In this document: one piece after another, positions 12,971 through 25,220 of the stretch
How positions within the stretch are numbered: position 1 is the stretch's first letter
Layout: each line of letters starts with the position of its first letter
NCBI GenBank assembly: GCA_035610365.1
Contig: CM069439.1
Location: 17,807,533 to 17,871,532, forward strand
Direction of reading: 5' to 3'
DNA length: 64,000 nt
Origin: Aquatica leii
Taxonomy: Eukaryota > Arthropoda > Insecta > Coleoptera > Lampyridae
Made by a program: the position numbers and the translations under genes
The notes under the pieces: model-generated
Databases searched by the model: none
What the model was told of the DNA's origin: nothing
The model's input: the letters and a program-made list of their open reading frames with translations, nothing else

Positions 12971-14455
12971 TAAATTTTGTATGTATTAACAGATAAAAGT
13001 TTTTTATATTTCCGATAGCTTTGTTTCACTGCAAATACACTGCACGCCAAAATAGTTTCTTAATTGTGTATTATCTGTGTGAAAAAAAATGTAAAATCAA
13101 CAAAATGATAACTCTGCACTTGAACCATCAAATATTATATGCAGATTAACGGTGTGCAATTTAAATAAATATGTTGGGCGTATAAGTATCGTTCCAGTCT
13201 TGTACTTTTCATCTCCTGAGTCTTGGTCTGGTTTTTTTTGTGTTGTTTCTGTTTTTACTTATTAGGAAACTTGAGACAGCGGCTGTAGTTTTTGCTTTTT
13301 ACATATCGAAAAATATCAGAAATTGGACAATGAAGTTTGATCAGATCTAGTCGAAAGTGAGTACTACTTTTAGGGAAAATATTTTATTCTTATCGATAAT
13401 ATAAAACAGCGTTTTTTCAAGTCCTGTCAATTATTTAAACAACAAATTGTTTTTGTTAGATAAACTGTTTAGTATTATATAAATATTATTTTTAGCCTAC
13501 TGTTATTTTGGTAGGAAGGGTCGCACTAAAGGATCATATCTAATCAACGTTTTTAAACATCTTGATGATTGCTAACGTATACATAATAAGCCTATGACCT
13601 CGGTCATTAGTTATATAACAATTAGATTAAACCCTATACAGCGACAATTCTTACTCAAGTTTTGTTGTCTTTTATTATTAAATCTACGATTTCCTGCAAT
13701 TACTACAACTGCACTGTAGTGAAATATTTCCACTGTTTTTCTTTGCCAAAAAAATTAGACCAGTACTTGAATGTGTAATTTTTGTGGGAATTATGGATTT
13801 TTGAGCTAAATTTGCGTGTACGCTTTGGTAACGATCAGCAATTTACGCAAGCGTCGGCTTTACTAAACAATTTTGCTAAATTTTGCAAAAACGGCGTTTT
13901 CTTAAATAAACGTGTCTGGTTCAACTTTGAATTGATTATTTGAAGTATGCTTTTAACACCGAGAGCATTATATAGACGAAAAAAGATGAAATAACTTGAG
14001 ACGATTATGTAGAATAACTCAATGAATAGAACGTTAAGTGCTAAGCTCCTTGTGAATAAAAGGGTCGGGCTTTTTATTAAAAAAATTATTGATTCACGTC
14101 CGTTTCCTTGTCAATAGTTTTTATATATAATATTCGATATTAGGTAAAAATATATTTGGAATTATTGCGTACCACGTGACTATATGACCTATTAATTTTG
14201 AATGAGTAAAGATGCGCGAATTTTAATGTACGTTTATTAACTCCTTTAAAGAAACTGTCATAAAAATTTATAAATCTGTCAGCTCTTATTAAATCCTTGA
14301 TGGTAACAAGAAAGTCTCTTAAGTATCTAACAATGTCCGTGTTATAAAAGTGTAGAATGAATAGAGAGCTGGACCACTTTGGTTGTATTAATTTGCGATA
14401 TACTTTTCCTAATTGTAATTATAGATTTTTTTAGGTAGCTCAATATTATTTCGTC
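12970..14455. other. Upstream region of neuroglian
   Basis: No coding region is seen. The first recognised neuroglian exon is preceded by a splice acceptor (TTTTTTTAG, ending about 14434) a short distance before its ATG. At least one non-coding 5' exon must therefore lie upstream. A donor-like GAAAGTGAGTAC near 13353 is one candidate, unproven. Confidence 0.4.
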
Positions 14456-17400
14456 ATGTTAGTACAACTCGCAATATTTTGTTTGACAAGCTTGCCTTTG
14501 TTACACTCCAGAGAAAGTAAGTGTTTTTTGGAAATGAAAACCATGTCGCTCATATTTCTTTTATAGTTCCATCTCCACCTAGAATTGTTAAACAACCTCC
14601 TACAGATGAAGTACTTTTTCAAGTAGGCACGGACAGTGATGAAAATGATAAACCTTTTTATATTGAATGTGAAGCAATGGGAGAGCCAAGTCCAAAGTGA
14701 GTATTAATTAGTAATGAGTGTGGCAAAAGCTTACAACAACATTGATTACATCATACATAAATAACAAAACCATATCTCACCAAATTAGTCGTGTGAAAAA
14801 AATCTCATTTTTAAATTTAGAACCTTAATAAATTTAGCGTAAGCTAAATACTTCCCTTTTGCGACGTTAATTTTTTAATAGACTGGCATGACCGATCGTT
14901 TTCTAGTGTTTTGGATTAATCAAAAAAGAACGTGCACAAATGTTCTTGAAATATTGAAACTAGTAGCATATCTGTATTTTTTCTACAGTACTTGAATCAG
15001 CATGTAACCGCAAAACTATTTATTGAATTTTCGGAATTACTAACCCCAATAACTCCAAGAACGTCGTCCTCGAGTTTATTTATATTACATATAATCTTTT
15101 TTCTACATATTGGATTGTAGCTTTATTGAAAGTGACTTTTTATTTGACTTGATCTTGTATTCAGTAGTATAGTTTTTTATTTTCATCATTATTTCGGTAT
15201 AAATAGACATTTGGCAACGTCATAATATGCTTGGGTTTACAGGTATCGTTGGGTAAAGAACGGCAAGAATTTTGACTGGCAAACGTACGACGATCGTATT
15301 TCGCAACAATCCGGACGAGGTACTTTATCCATAACGAAACCAGCAAACGACGATATTGGCCAATATCAATGCTTTGCCGAAAACGAATGGGGCGTTGCAA
15401 CTTCTAACTCAGTTTTTATGCGTAGAGCTGAATTAAATTCATTTAAAAACACTCCTCCTTTGCCCGTAACCGGAAATGAAGGAGAACCGTTCAAATTAAC
15501 TTGTCAACCTCCCGATGGATGGCCCAAACCAAAAGTTTACTGGGTCATTCAATATACCGCCGATGGTTTTAAATCTATAAATAATTCTCGGATGACTTTA
15601 GATCCCGAAGGCAATTTATGGTTTTCGAATTTAACTAGAGAGGATGCTAGTGATAACTTCATGTATGCTTGTGCAGCTTCTTCGGCCACTAAATTAGAAT
15701 ATAAGTTAGGTAACAGAGTTCTTCTGAACGTTCTTGCTTCGGGAATTTCGCCATCTTCCAATAAGCACGAACCCGTACTGCAGTATGTTACAAGAAAAAA
15801 TGAAGTAGCTTTGCGAGGAAAGAGTGCAGAATTGTTTTGTATTTATGGTGGAACGTGAGTAACTTTAACTTACGGTACATACGGTAGCTGAAGGATTATA
15901 TTTTAGACCGCTTCCACAAACTGTGTGGTCTAAAAACGGTAGACATATACAGTCGTCAGATCGTGTAACTCAAGGAAACTACGGAAAATCTCTGATAATT
16001 AAATTAGTCGATTTTGACGATGAAGGCACTTACACCTGTGAAGTCAGTAATGGCGTTGGCGAAGCAAAATCGTATTCTATTAAACTGGACGTTTTAGGTT
16101 CGTCCGAGGACTTTTCATCTAAACAAAAAATAATTTTTATATTTTAGCGGTACCTTACTTTACGGAAGAACCAGAATTTATTACAGCTGCAGAGGATGAG
16201 ACCGTGGAATTTAGATGCGCAGCGTCTGGTGTGCCCGAACCTCAGATTAAATGGGTTCACAATGGCAAACCCATTTCCGAAGCTCCACCAAATCCCAGAA
16301 GACGAGAGGGTCCTAATAGTATTATTATTGAAAGAGTCACTAAGAAGGATACTGGTAACTACGGTTGTAACGCCACCAACTCTTTGGGATACATCTATAA
16401 AGACGTATACATCAACGTCTTAGCACTTGCACCAGAAATCACTGAAGCGCCTAAAGATATGGAAGCTGTTGATGGTAAAGATATAAACATGACTTGTAAA
16501 GTATACGGTGCGCCGAAACCAGAAGTTAAATGGATACACAACGGAAAGGCTCTTACCGGAGGTCGCTATAAAGTTTTAGATAGTGGAGATCTTCACATAT
16601 CAAACGTTCAATTTGAAGATAGTGGAGATTATCTTTGCTACGCGGAAAATAAATTTGGTAAAGTCAACGCAACTTGTAAGTTTGTAGTGAGAGGTATGAT
16701 AAGATAGTTAAAACCAGACTTCAGTTTATCATGGTTTAATTACAGAACACACTGAAATTAGGGACGGTCCGGAAGATTTCGAAGTAAAAGCAAAAACGCC
16801 TGCGACGTTTAGATGTAATCCTAAACACGACAATAATCTCGATTTAGAAATCATATGGCTAAATAATGGACAACAAATTGATTACGAAGGAGAACCGCGC
16901 TTTGTTAAATCTTCGGACTACTCTCTAACAATTACTAAAACAAACGAATTAGATTCTGGAAATTATACTTGTGTTGCTAGAACACGTTTAGACCAAGCAG
17001 AAGCTTCCGCTATACTTATAGTACAAGGCAAGCGGTTTAACTTAGATTGTGATTTTGTTTACAAAGGTGTTTGTAGATGTTCCTAATCCTCCTCAAATGA
17101 AAGGAATACACTGTAATCCTAAAGATGCAACTATTAATTGGATGCCTATGGGTGATAACCGTGCACCAATCGTGCGGTACATAATCAAATATAACACCAG
17201 CTTCACTCCTAATAAATGGGATGAAATGTACAACAAAGTTCCTCCAGGAGATATGAGTTACAATGTAAGTGGTACTTCTTATTACAACTTTTTTTGAAAC
17301 TTACATGAATAGGTTCCTATGAGTCCTTGGGCGAATTATACCTTCCAAGTAATAGCCGTAAATAAAATAGGCGAATCGGAACCATCTGAACATTCCGACG

Positions 17401-20400
17401 TATGCAAAACTACTCCTGAACTTCCCCACAAAAATCCCGATAACGTTGAAGGAAATGGTGACCGACCAGATAATTTAGTAATTTCTTGGACCGTAAGTGT
17501 TTAAAATATATTTGCTTTGTTTACGTGAGCGTTCTTTAAAGCCGATGCCACAAATCGAACACAATGCTCCTCGGTTCCACTACAAAGTTTATTGGAAGGA
17601 AGATATAAGGGAGAAAGATTTTGAAACGAAAGATATAATGGATTGGCAGCAGGACCATACAGTTATTGAAAATCAGCCTTCATTTAGACAATACAGGATT
17701 AAGGTAGTAGCTGTTAACGAATTGGGAGCGGCAAATGTTGCTGCGAAAGAAGTTATCGGGTATTCCGGTGAAAACGGTTCGTTAGTATTATTTTTTTAAA
17801 CCGTAGATCTACATTCTTGTTTTTTAGAGCCAACTTTAGCTCCTGAGAAGTTTACTTTAATCAAAGTGCAATCGCCAACGGCAGCTTTGCTCAGTTGGAA
17901 TCCAGTTCCTTTGGAATCCGTTCGTGGTCATTTTCGAGGTTATAAGATTAAAACGTGGACGGAAAATAGATTCGGACACCGCGAAATTCAAGTGCAGGGA
18001 GATGTCACTAAAGCCCTAGTTAATAATTTTGTACCTTACAGTAAGAATTATGCGCAAGTATATGTTTATAACGATAAATATAATGGACCTCCAAGCGAAA
18101 CACTCAGTTTTGATATGCCAGAAGGAGGTTGGTTTATTTTTGGTGTTTCCGTAGTTTACTTTAACAAAAAAAACTTTTAGTACCTGGTCCTATATCATCT
18201 TTACAAGCTTATCAATTAGGATCTTCTGCTTTTTATCTAGAATGGACTAAACCTGAGCAACCTAATGGAATACTCATAGGTTATAATATTTATTATGAGA
18301 CTGTTGAAGAAACCGCTGTTGGAAAGTTAACGCCGAGACCTCAACAAATAAGAGACCCTGAGCAATTACGTGCAAAGTTAGGTGGTTTGGAACCTAACGT
18401 TATATATAGATTATACGTTTCTGCACTTACCAGCGCCGGAGAATCATCAAAGTAATACTTTTTAGGGCGTAACGCATACTAGGTAATCAAGTTAAATTTC
18501 AGGTATTTTATTGAACGTGAAACTAAAGCTGTGAGTGAAACTTGGCCGTCGATTCCCGATTTCTCGTGCCAGCGCATTCCGACCAATGACAACTCCGCAG
18601 CAATTAGAGTAATATGGTTACCAAATTTCAAAGGAAAACCAGGCTCCTACTTCTTTGTTAGGTATAAGAAGAAGGGAGATTCTGATTATATTACCACTGA
18701 ACCTGAAGAAAACAACGACTACTACGACATTCGTGGTTTGAATCAAGATCAGACGTACGAATTTATTCTTGTAGCTGCCGACGGAAATAATTACACACCT
18801 AGTCAACCCCAAGAGATTGATACATTTGGTACAGGTCCAATAATTCAACATCACGAAAATGTCGCCACAGCTGGTTGGTTTATTGGAATGATGCTAGCTA
18901 TCGCATTCCTATTGTTGGTTCTTATTATCGTTTGTATCGTAAAACGAAATCGTGGAGGTAAATATGCTGTACACGAACGAGAACAAGCCAATGGAAGACG
19001 GGATTATCCGGACGAAGGAGGTTTCCACGAATATTCTCAACCGTAAGTTTTTTTTTTATCAAAAGACACTTTTTTCGTTACTATAATTGTTTCAGTTTGG
19101 ATAATAAATCACACGGACGGGCATCTATGAGCAGCGAACCTAAAGTAGGACCAGAAAGTGACACCGATTCAATGGCTGAGTACGGAGAAGGAGATACGGG
19201 TAAGAAATATGACAGTTCGTAATATACTCATTCATTTATAATGCATTTACTATACATTTTCTAACTAAGGATGGAATGTTGTTTGTTTAAAACTATGATT
19301 TCGTTTTTATGTGTTTGTTTTTTATTTTTTTTAACTATCAGTAACGTGTGTATTATGTGAAGGTTTCTTTATTATTTTGAGCAGTTGCTTTAAAAGTTGT
19401 TCATTGTTACAAAAAACTGCACGATAAATCCTCTAGGTATACGTTGACATAAAAAAACATTTCTTTGATATACATATAACAAACGAAGTACATACAAGAT
19501 ATATTGTACCGTAAACGTACAAGATGAGATTTATTAGACAAAGAAAAAGTCAAAGTAAATGGAGTATTGGAAAAAGAATTACTAGTTTTAGTTCAAACAA
19601 ATAAAGCAACATAGTTATGCCCCACACAATTTTTTACTTCGTACAGTCAAAGTCGAACCTATGTGTATAGTGTAGTTACTACATTTGCCGGTAGGAGTTG
19701 AGAAGTAGAACTGCGATATTTTCAGTTCAGGAACAATGAACAATTTTATTTGAGCACAAAAATTGGTTTTCTCTTTCTTGAATAATCATATTCTTCATTC
19801 TTAGATTTTTATATTTTGATTTACCTTCGTTGGTTTTCCCTCATCTTGAACCTTTACGTACTCACTGACTTAACTTTACTTGAAATACGACATCTCTACT
19901 CATATTAACTTATTTTCTTCATTTATCCAGACGCGATAAAGCGTAAGGGACTGTCCACCTTTGTGTTACTTTCGATGAACATAAGAATTGTCTTCCCTTA
20001 CTATTTTGGGTTGAATGATTGAACATTTTTTTATGTTGTGCTGACATCAGATAGCGAAACTGTATAACTGTATACTTAGTGCATTGAAATTGCAACATCA
20101 CGAAGGGGTTGGAATTTTGTGACCAAACATGGCAGGAAGGTATAGCTAGTCAGATGTAGTAAATAATTAAAATTTCAAAGAAGAAGAACACAATTCTTAT
20201 TTAATAATGTATTGGTTTCACACTTCCTCATTCTTCGTGGTTCGATTTCCTCTAGCGTTATTGTATTCCAAGCATTTTCCAATGCTTCCAATTTATGCCA
20301 GAGATCTTCCCGTGTCTGTTTAGGATACGCTAAGTTCCTCAGTCTTTTGCCCATATTGTTCCAGACGTGATCAATAGGCGAAAGGTCGGGAGATCTGTGT

Positions 20401-23400
20401 GGCTATGGTAAGAAATTAACACGGATCTCTTCGAATCGGTCCTTGTCCATATGGGGACGGGCATTATTATGCTGGAAAAGTGGGTCTTCCAACTGGCGAA
20501 GAAATGGAAGAATATGGGGTTCTACCACCACGTTCATACCAAACGAAACTTTGTTACGAGGGTCTTCTCGCAATGTAAACGGCTAGCGACTAACTCAGTC
20601 GAATTCGGAGGTTTGGGCCGTAAGCTTCGTGGTGCTAAAATCTAAAACAAATTAAAAAGGCGCCAAAACGATTAGAAGCTAGAGTGATGGACACTGTTTA
20701 AATCTATCCAACATTGAAATAGAATAAATGACAAAACACTGGTTATAACGACAAATATATTTATTTTTCGCAATGAGAGAAGAAAAGATTAAAAGTTAAA
20801 AGTATTCTGTCAGTAATTCATTTTACGAGAAAGATGTGTACATTATTTCAGCAGTTTCGTTGCTAATGTCTTATAGAACATAGTGTAACGATTATTATAA
20901 AAACTAATTTATTAGGATTAAAGGATATTTAATAAAAACGCTTACACTAATTTATATAACACTATCACTTACACGAAAGATAAAGTCCGCGGATAACTTC
21001 AGTTCAACGCGACACGCGTTAATCACTTATTTATTTAAACTTGAATAATCATCTTAACAATGTCGACTTCGAATTACTGAAATAACTGACCTATGATTCA
21101 TTTGTATCGCTCTTATATACGTTGGCAATCCTTGCCGAGTTTTCTATATCTTTCGGTGAACGTTCAGAAAATAGATAAAAACTTCGTGAAGGCTCTCGAA
21201 CTTTAGAATAATTTCTCGAACGTTTCACTCCCCCTTCTTAGGACTGTTCTGTCCTAGAACAGGAAACTGGATGCGACACCGGTAGAATGGATAGTGGCGA
21301 TAGCGGCAGCTTTCTCCATTTCGGCAATTTTCTTGACCATAAAAGTAACAGTCAATGGACTTTTCCTGACCCGATATTCTCTGGTTGGTAACTACAGACC
21401 AGGACTTGAACGCTTGTTCCTCGGAAGACGACCTCCAACATGTTTTGAACTGTCCTCCACTTCAGTTGATCTAAGCCACAACCAAGCTTGGGTACTGCCA
21501 ATTTCTTAACATGGTGAAACTCCATTTCTCTCTTGAGATTCCATAATGTTTGCCACAGATTTTTGTATAACGGCTTGGTACTTGAGTATTTCTTGGTGAC
21601 CAGATAGAAAACGAAGCGTCTGTCACCACGTAGTTTTAAAACTTTTCCGACTGGCGGTTGCTGTCTTCGTTGTAATTTCCAACAATCGGGAAACTTCTTG
21701 AAACAGCTCAGACTCAAAGTTGCGGCCTTGGTCGGAGTGTAATTCCGACGGAACTCCAAACCGGCAGAAAAACTCTTTTACTAATATGTCTGCGACTGTA
21801 GCTGCATCTTAATTGGGTATGGCGTAAGCATCCGTTCATTAGGTATATAAGTAGCAGTAAAGAATAATTTTGTAAATATCACAATTATAGCATTGATACA
21901 AGTCTTGGAGGTTAGGCAACCCTCCACACCAAGTTATCAAAATACATTCAACAGAACAGAATTAAGTAATATGTAATATCGGAGTTAATCTTTGATTTAA
22001 TGTGAAACTAGGGGCTTCACACCCGTTGCAAATCGTATTTCACCAAAATTGTCACCGTAGGAAGAAAAAAATCTGCATGCGTTAACTGTGATAATAGCTA
22101 TACCTATGTCGTACGTATTTCACGTTCGACAAATGTACAAATTACCGACAAGTAAAATTAAAAAAAGGAATACTTATGGTCCTCCATGCGGATAGCTATC
22201 GCCACGCTCTAACCATCCGCTAAATTCACTAAGGAAATGAAGAAAAATTAGATATAGGATCGTATCGCAATTAAATTGCTTATCGACAAACAATGGATCC
22301 TAGTTAAATGTGTCAAGCATCCACTAATCTTAATGCAGGTGTGCCTCCAAAGTTCCTTAAACATCACACGAATTACAAATTCTCTGAAGTAGCTTAATTG
22401 ATCGAGATTCTCTTTTTATACGTGCTTCTAAATAACCTCCAGCGAAAGGTAATGGATTAATCAGGAATCCTCCCAAATCTGCCCAATACGTGGTGGTATT
22501 ATAAATCGCTGACAATTACGGGAAAATCAACGTACATCGCAAAAATATGAGCGCTTACTCCAGGAAGAATTTCACAAAAACAGCGATAATAATACACCCA
22601 TTTATAACACAGATGCTTGTGAAATTTTAGAAGTGAAACCCCCGCTGGGCGCTTATGTTAGAAGTGTATCCAGACATCGGAAAAATTGTTTCAATTTGAC
22701 ATTTTTGTTTCTACTCCAACAACGAAAAGTGGGCGTACCGAGAATAAATTTTATACAGGGAACAAATTTCATACTAAGACATTTTTAACATAACTTCCAC
22801 CATAGGCTACCGCACCTCATACTATAATCTCCACAGTGTGGTTGTACAACAAAATTGCCATTCCAGATTCCAGTGGAGTCGCAACCTGCACTACACAAAC
22901 GTTGATGTCAGTGTTGAGTCGTGGTTGTACAAGATATGACCGATGGGATTGCAATCCGAAACTTCTGATTCCTCAGTAAACTGTTAGATAGGTTAAAGGA
23001 CGATCTTCTTTACCTAACCATTGGTCGGCGATTGATCTGGTACTGGAAAATCGATCTCTTACTGCTATAAGTGGAAGATGGCGGTCCTGCACATTATTTG
23101 TTTGCTTTCATTTCCTAGTTACTTGTCCACGAGCATTTTGACCTTCCCTAGTCCATGCTTGATAACAGCGCATTATAGTGGATTGGTTCCGGTTATGACG
23201 ATCTGCAATTTCCCTGTACGATAAACCACCTCCGTTTTTCATTTAGAAACCAGTCTTAACCGTAACAAATCTTCTTTGATATGGTGTTATCAAGTATGGT
23301 AGAGAAGGTCAAGAACGCCGTAGACGAGGAAGTGGACGGCAAAACAGACAAATGTGGTTCAGGACCGTCATCTTTGATTAATGGCATTAAGAGATCGGTT

Positions 23401-25220
23401 CTAGAGATTAATAGCCGATCAATGGTTTCGAAACGAAGGACGTCATGTAACCCTTCGTACAGTTTACCCTCGAATTAGAACGTTTGGCTTGCAGTCCTAT
23501 CGACCACGTCTTGTGCTTCCGCTGGAATGGCATAAGGTGATCTTCAGTGACGAATCTCGATTCTGCTTGGGAATGCATGATGGTCAGACGTAGAGAACGT
23601 CGCAATGAGCAGTTTTCTGTTGAGTGACACTACACTGTTTACTACACTGTAGGGTTTATGATATGGGGTGCTATTGCTTATGGGAGCAGGTCGCAGTTGG
23701 TATTCATTCGAGTTAATATGAATGCCCACCAATATGCTGATAAATATTTTCTAACAGGATAAGTCCCTACTCCACATTACAAGGCATTCAATGGAGCGCT
23801 TCAAAGTGGCTAACGTCACTATCTTGCCATGGCCATCCAGATCTTCCGAACTTTCGCTTATCGAAAATGTGTGGGACATGATGGGTAGACGATTCGAGCA
23901 ATTAGCCAATGATCCACAGACACGAGAAGCTTTCCGTCATGAATTACAGATTACCTGGGATGCAATACCTCAGTGGGGGAATCCATGCTAAGAAAGGTGC
24001 GGAGGTGTGAAACTAATAGGGGCGGTCCAAAACATTATTAATAAAAAATGACTATCACACAGCCAACAATAAAGATAACGTAAAAACTGCTGAATTGGAA
24101 GGAAAGGGCTGCATTCGAATGCCCATGCACCAGAACTACCGAGTTTACGTGGTTAAGACTTGTCTGAAATCATTGGCAGCTATTCTGGAACCTTCTAAAA
24201 AAATTGTCTTACATTAAGTTCCTTTCGGGACTACACAATAGACTTGACAATACAATGAAGAGGACATCTGAACATCTTCTGGCATTGTCCAGGTCCAGGT
24301 CAGGCCAACATCACAAACAAATCTGGCTTTTATTTTCGAAGTGAGATGACCCGAAAGTCAGTAGGATGCGATGTTAAGGAAGAGATCTAATACGTGAATG
24401 ACGAAATGTTGATAATAGTATTTCTTGGTGGCTATTGTCGTCGGATAATAAACAACTCAAAACATTTAACTAAAGAGGTTTCTACAACTGCAGAAATACT
24501 AAAACTTAGTAGTTAATTGGGAATCACAGTTGATTTTTTATTCAAAACAAACGATCCACGTTACAGTTTGGGAACCAACCATCTTCTGCTGATATGGCTT
24601 TCTGATGTGGAATCCAAAAGTGGTAATCTAAGTACTAGTGAGTTCTTTTCCGTTCAGAATGTTGCTATTTATTTTGTTTCCTACTTAAAGAAATGATACA
24701 TAAGGTCGCAACACTCACGAGATTGTGTCTGAACGATCCCGACAAAAGTTTACTGAAGCATTAGATGGCGTTGCGCATAAAACAACGGAGTCTACTCTAG
24801 AGGACTTATCTGCAAATGACAATGTTAGCTTGCGAAAGCAACTGATTGTTTTGTTACTTTGTTTTTATTAATTTTTGTTTATTAAATTTTGTGTAGAGGG
24901 TATGAATGAAGATGGTTCATTTATTGGCCAATATGGCCGTAAATCAAGGCCAGGTGAAACGACATCACAGGGATTTGCGACGCTCGTTTAATGTGTAAGA
25001 AATTTCTTATGGTTTTAACTAATTAACATTGGGTTTAGCTGCTAACAATCATCTATTGCTTACGAATAATTCAATTTACTTAGTTGTGTATGTTTTACTA
25101 GGACGCTTTACCGAAGACGGCTCGTTTATTGGCCAATACGTACCTAGCAATATGAAGCAACTGAGCTCAACCCCTACAACCGGCGGGTCTCGTACTAATG
25201 CAACGGCCACTTATGTCTAG
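14456..25220 (+). CDS. Nrg: Neuroglian (L1-family cell adhesion molecule)
   Basis: This is a single-pass neural and septate-junction adhesion protein that links homophilic contacts to spectrin through ankyrin. The common coding exons are 14456-14516, 14567-14696, 15243-15854, 15907-16097, 16148-16693, 16746-17027, 17077-17264, 17313-17492, 17542-17776, 17828-18127, 18181-18451, 18503-19042 and 19096-19199. They are followed by 24897-24991 or 25102-25220. Phases agree throughout, giving 1244 or 1252 aa; Drosophila isoforms are similar in size. A signal peptide (about residues 1-19) is followed by six Ig domains (to about 610), five fibronectin III domains (to about 1115), one membrane segment (about 1122-1144, GMMLAIAFLLLVLIIVCIV) and a cytoplasmic tail ending in GSFIGQY plus an isoform-specific end. 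The ATG was chosen because it opens the hydrophobic leader. Most introns are 48-53 nt; the last is 5.7 kb and full of transposons. One intron uses a GC donor. Confidence 0.97.
17028..17076 (+). other. Nrg: 49-nt GC-AG intron in neuroglian
   Basis: The join between the sixth Ig domain (ending ...ILIVQ) and the first fibronectin domain (VPNPPQMKG...) keeps frame only if the intron starts GCAAGC after CAAG and ends TTTGTAG. The donor context AAG|GCAAGC matches the strong consensus known for GC-AG introns. No GT donor nearby preserves the reading frame. Confidence 0.85.
20210..20640 (-). pseudogene. Tc1-like transposase fragment in neuroglian intron
   Basis: Minus-strand translation of about 20214-20473 gives NNARPHMDKDRFEE, then a stop, then RSPDLSPIDHVWNNMGKRL and further residues up to ENAWNTI. 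This is the C-terminal part of a Tc1-type transposase: the second catalytic Asp in the NNARPH block and the region of the third acidic residue in SPIDHVWN. N-terminal domains are missing and a stop interrupts it. The fragment runs against neuroglian. Confidence 0.8.
20884..21227 (-). repeat. Gypsy-type LTR (3' LTR, minus strand)
   Basis: Read on the minus strand the 344-bp block starts TGAAACGTTCGAGAAATT and ends AATAATCGTTACA. The same family occurs on the plus strand at 52026-52717. Shared phrases include GAGAGCCTTCACGAAGTTT, ATAGGTCAGT, TAAATAAATAAGTGATTA, GAAGTTATCCGCGGAC and AAATTAGTGTAAG. A TATATAAGAG promoter-like string lies inside. A purine-rich tract (AAGAAGGGGGAG, minus strand, 21228-21239) touches the LTR start, as expected for the plus-strand priming site next to a 3' LTR. 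Confidence 0.82.
21352..21830 (-). pseudogene. Gypsy 3' end: integrase fragment joined to OARD1-like macrodomain
   Basis: On the minus strand, about 21830-21690 reads as Gypsy integrase: AYAIPN, a stop, DAATVADILVKEFFCRFGVP, then SELHSDQGRNFESELFQEVS. It then changes frame into a segment ending at a stop at 21352-21354. That segment contains VGKVLKLRGDRRFVFYLVTK, KPLYKNLWQTL and VPKLGCGLDQLKW. It matches the C-terminal half of OARD1 (TARG1), a macrodomain hydrolase that removes ADP-ribose from glutamate; the GCGLD segment is the catalytic-loop signature of that family. The N-terminal half of a full macrodomain is not seen. Between its stop and the LTR there are only about 125 bases, so the macrodomain is the last coding segment before the 3' LTR. 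Integrase lacks its catalytic C-terminal part. Confidence 0.75.
21830..22970. other. Neuroglian intron, no gene seen
   Basis: Mixed repeat debris. A minus-strand A-box-like string (GGTTAGAGCGTGG) at about 22200-22215 hints at a tRNA-derived SINE head, but no matching B-box follows. Nothing else can be assigned. Confidence 0.35.
22970..24010. mobile_element. Two Tc1-like remnants arranged head to head
   Basis: The minus strand of 23245-22980 reads GLSYREIADRHNRNQSTIMR, VQDRHLPLIAVRDRF and RSIADQWL, the N-terminal helix-turn-helix region of a Tc1 transposase. The plus strand from 23281 also reads an N-terminal piece (NVVQDRHL, LMALRDRF). It then continues through TVYPRIRTFGLQSYRP, VIFSDESRFCLGMHDG (first catalytic Asp), GFMIWGAIAYGSRSQLVFIR and, in the ORF at 23791-23991, VTILPWPSRSSELSLIENVW. 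Several frameshifts and stops interrupt it. The two copies point away from each other, so this is an inverted pair rather than one gene. Confidence 0.75.
24010..24896. other. Distal part of last neuroglian intron
   Basis: No ORF with a recognisable motif. It ends in a T-rich tract and acceptor ...TTTTGTGTAG before exon A. Confidence 0.4.
24897..24991 (+). CDS. Nrg: Neuroglian alternative last exon A (short tail)
   Basis: The exon starts after TGTGTAG and joins in phase 1 to the exon ending at 19199. It encodes EGMNEDGSFIGQYGRKS followed by 14 more residues ending ATLV, then TAA at 24989-24991. The NEDGSFIGQYGRK block corresponds to the general (Nrg167-type) isoform of Drosophila, whose tail ends soon after GRK. 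Here the tail goes on and its last three residues are TLV, a class I PDZ-ligand pattern (S/T-x-V). Confidence 0.9.
25102..25220 (+). CDS. Nrg: Neuroglian alternative last exon B (neuronal-type tail)
   Basis: The exon starts after TTTTACTAG, 110 bases downstream of exon A, in the same phase. It encodes GRFTEDGSFIGQYVPSN and a Ser/Thr/Gly-rich stretch ending ATATYV, then TAG. The FTEDGSFIGQYVP start and TYV end match the neuronal Nrg180-type isoform. It is shorter than the Drosophila exon, which carries a long Ala/Gly-rich region. Exons A and B are mutually exclusive because each ends in a stop. Confidence 0.93.
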
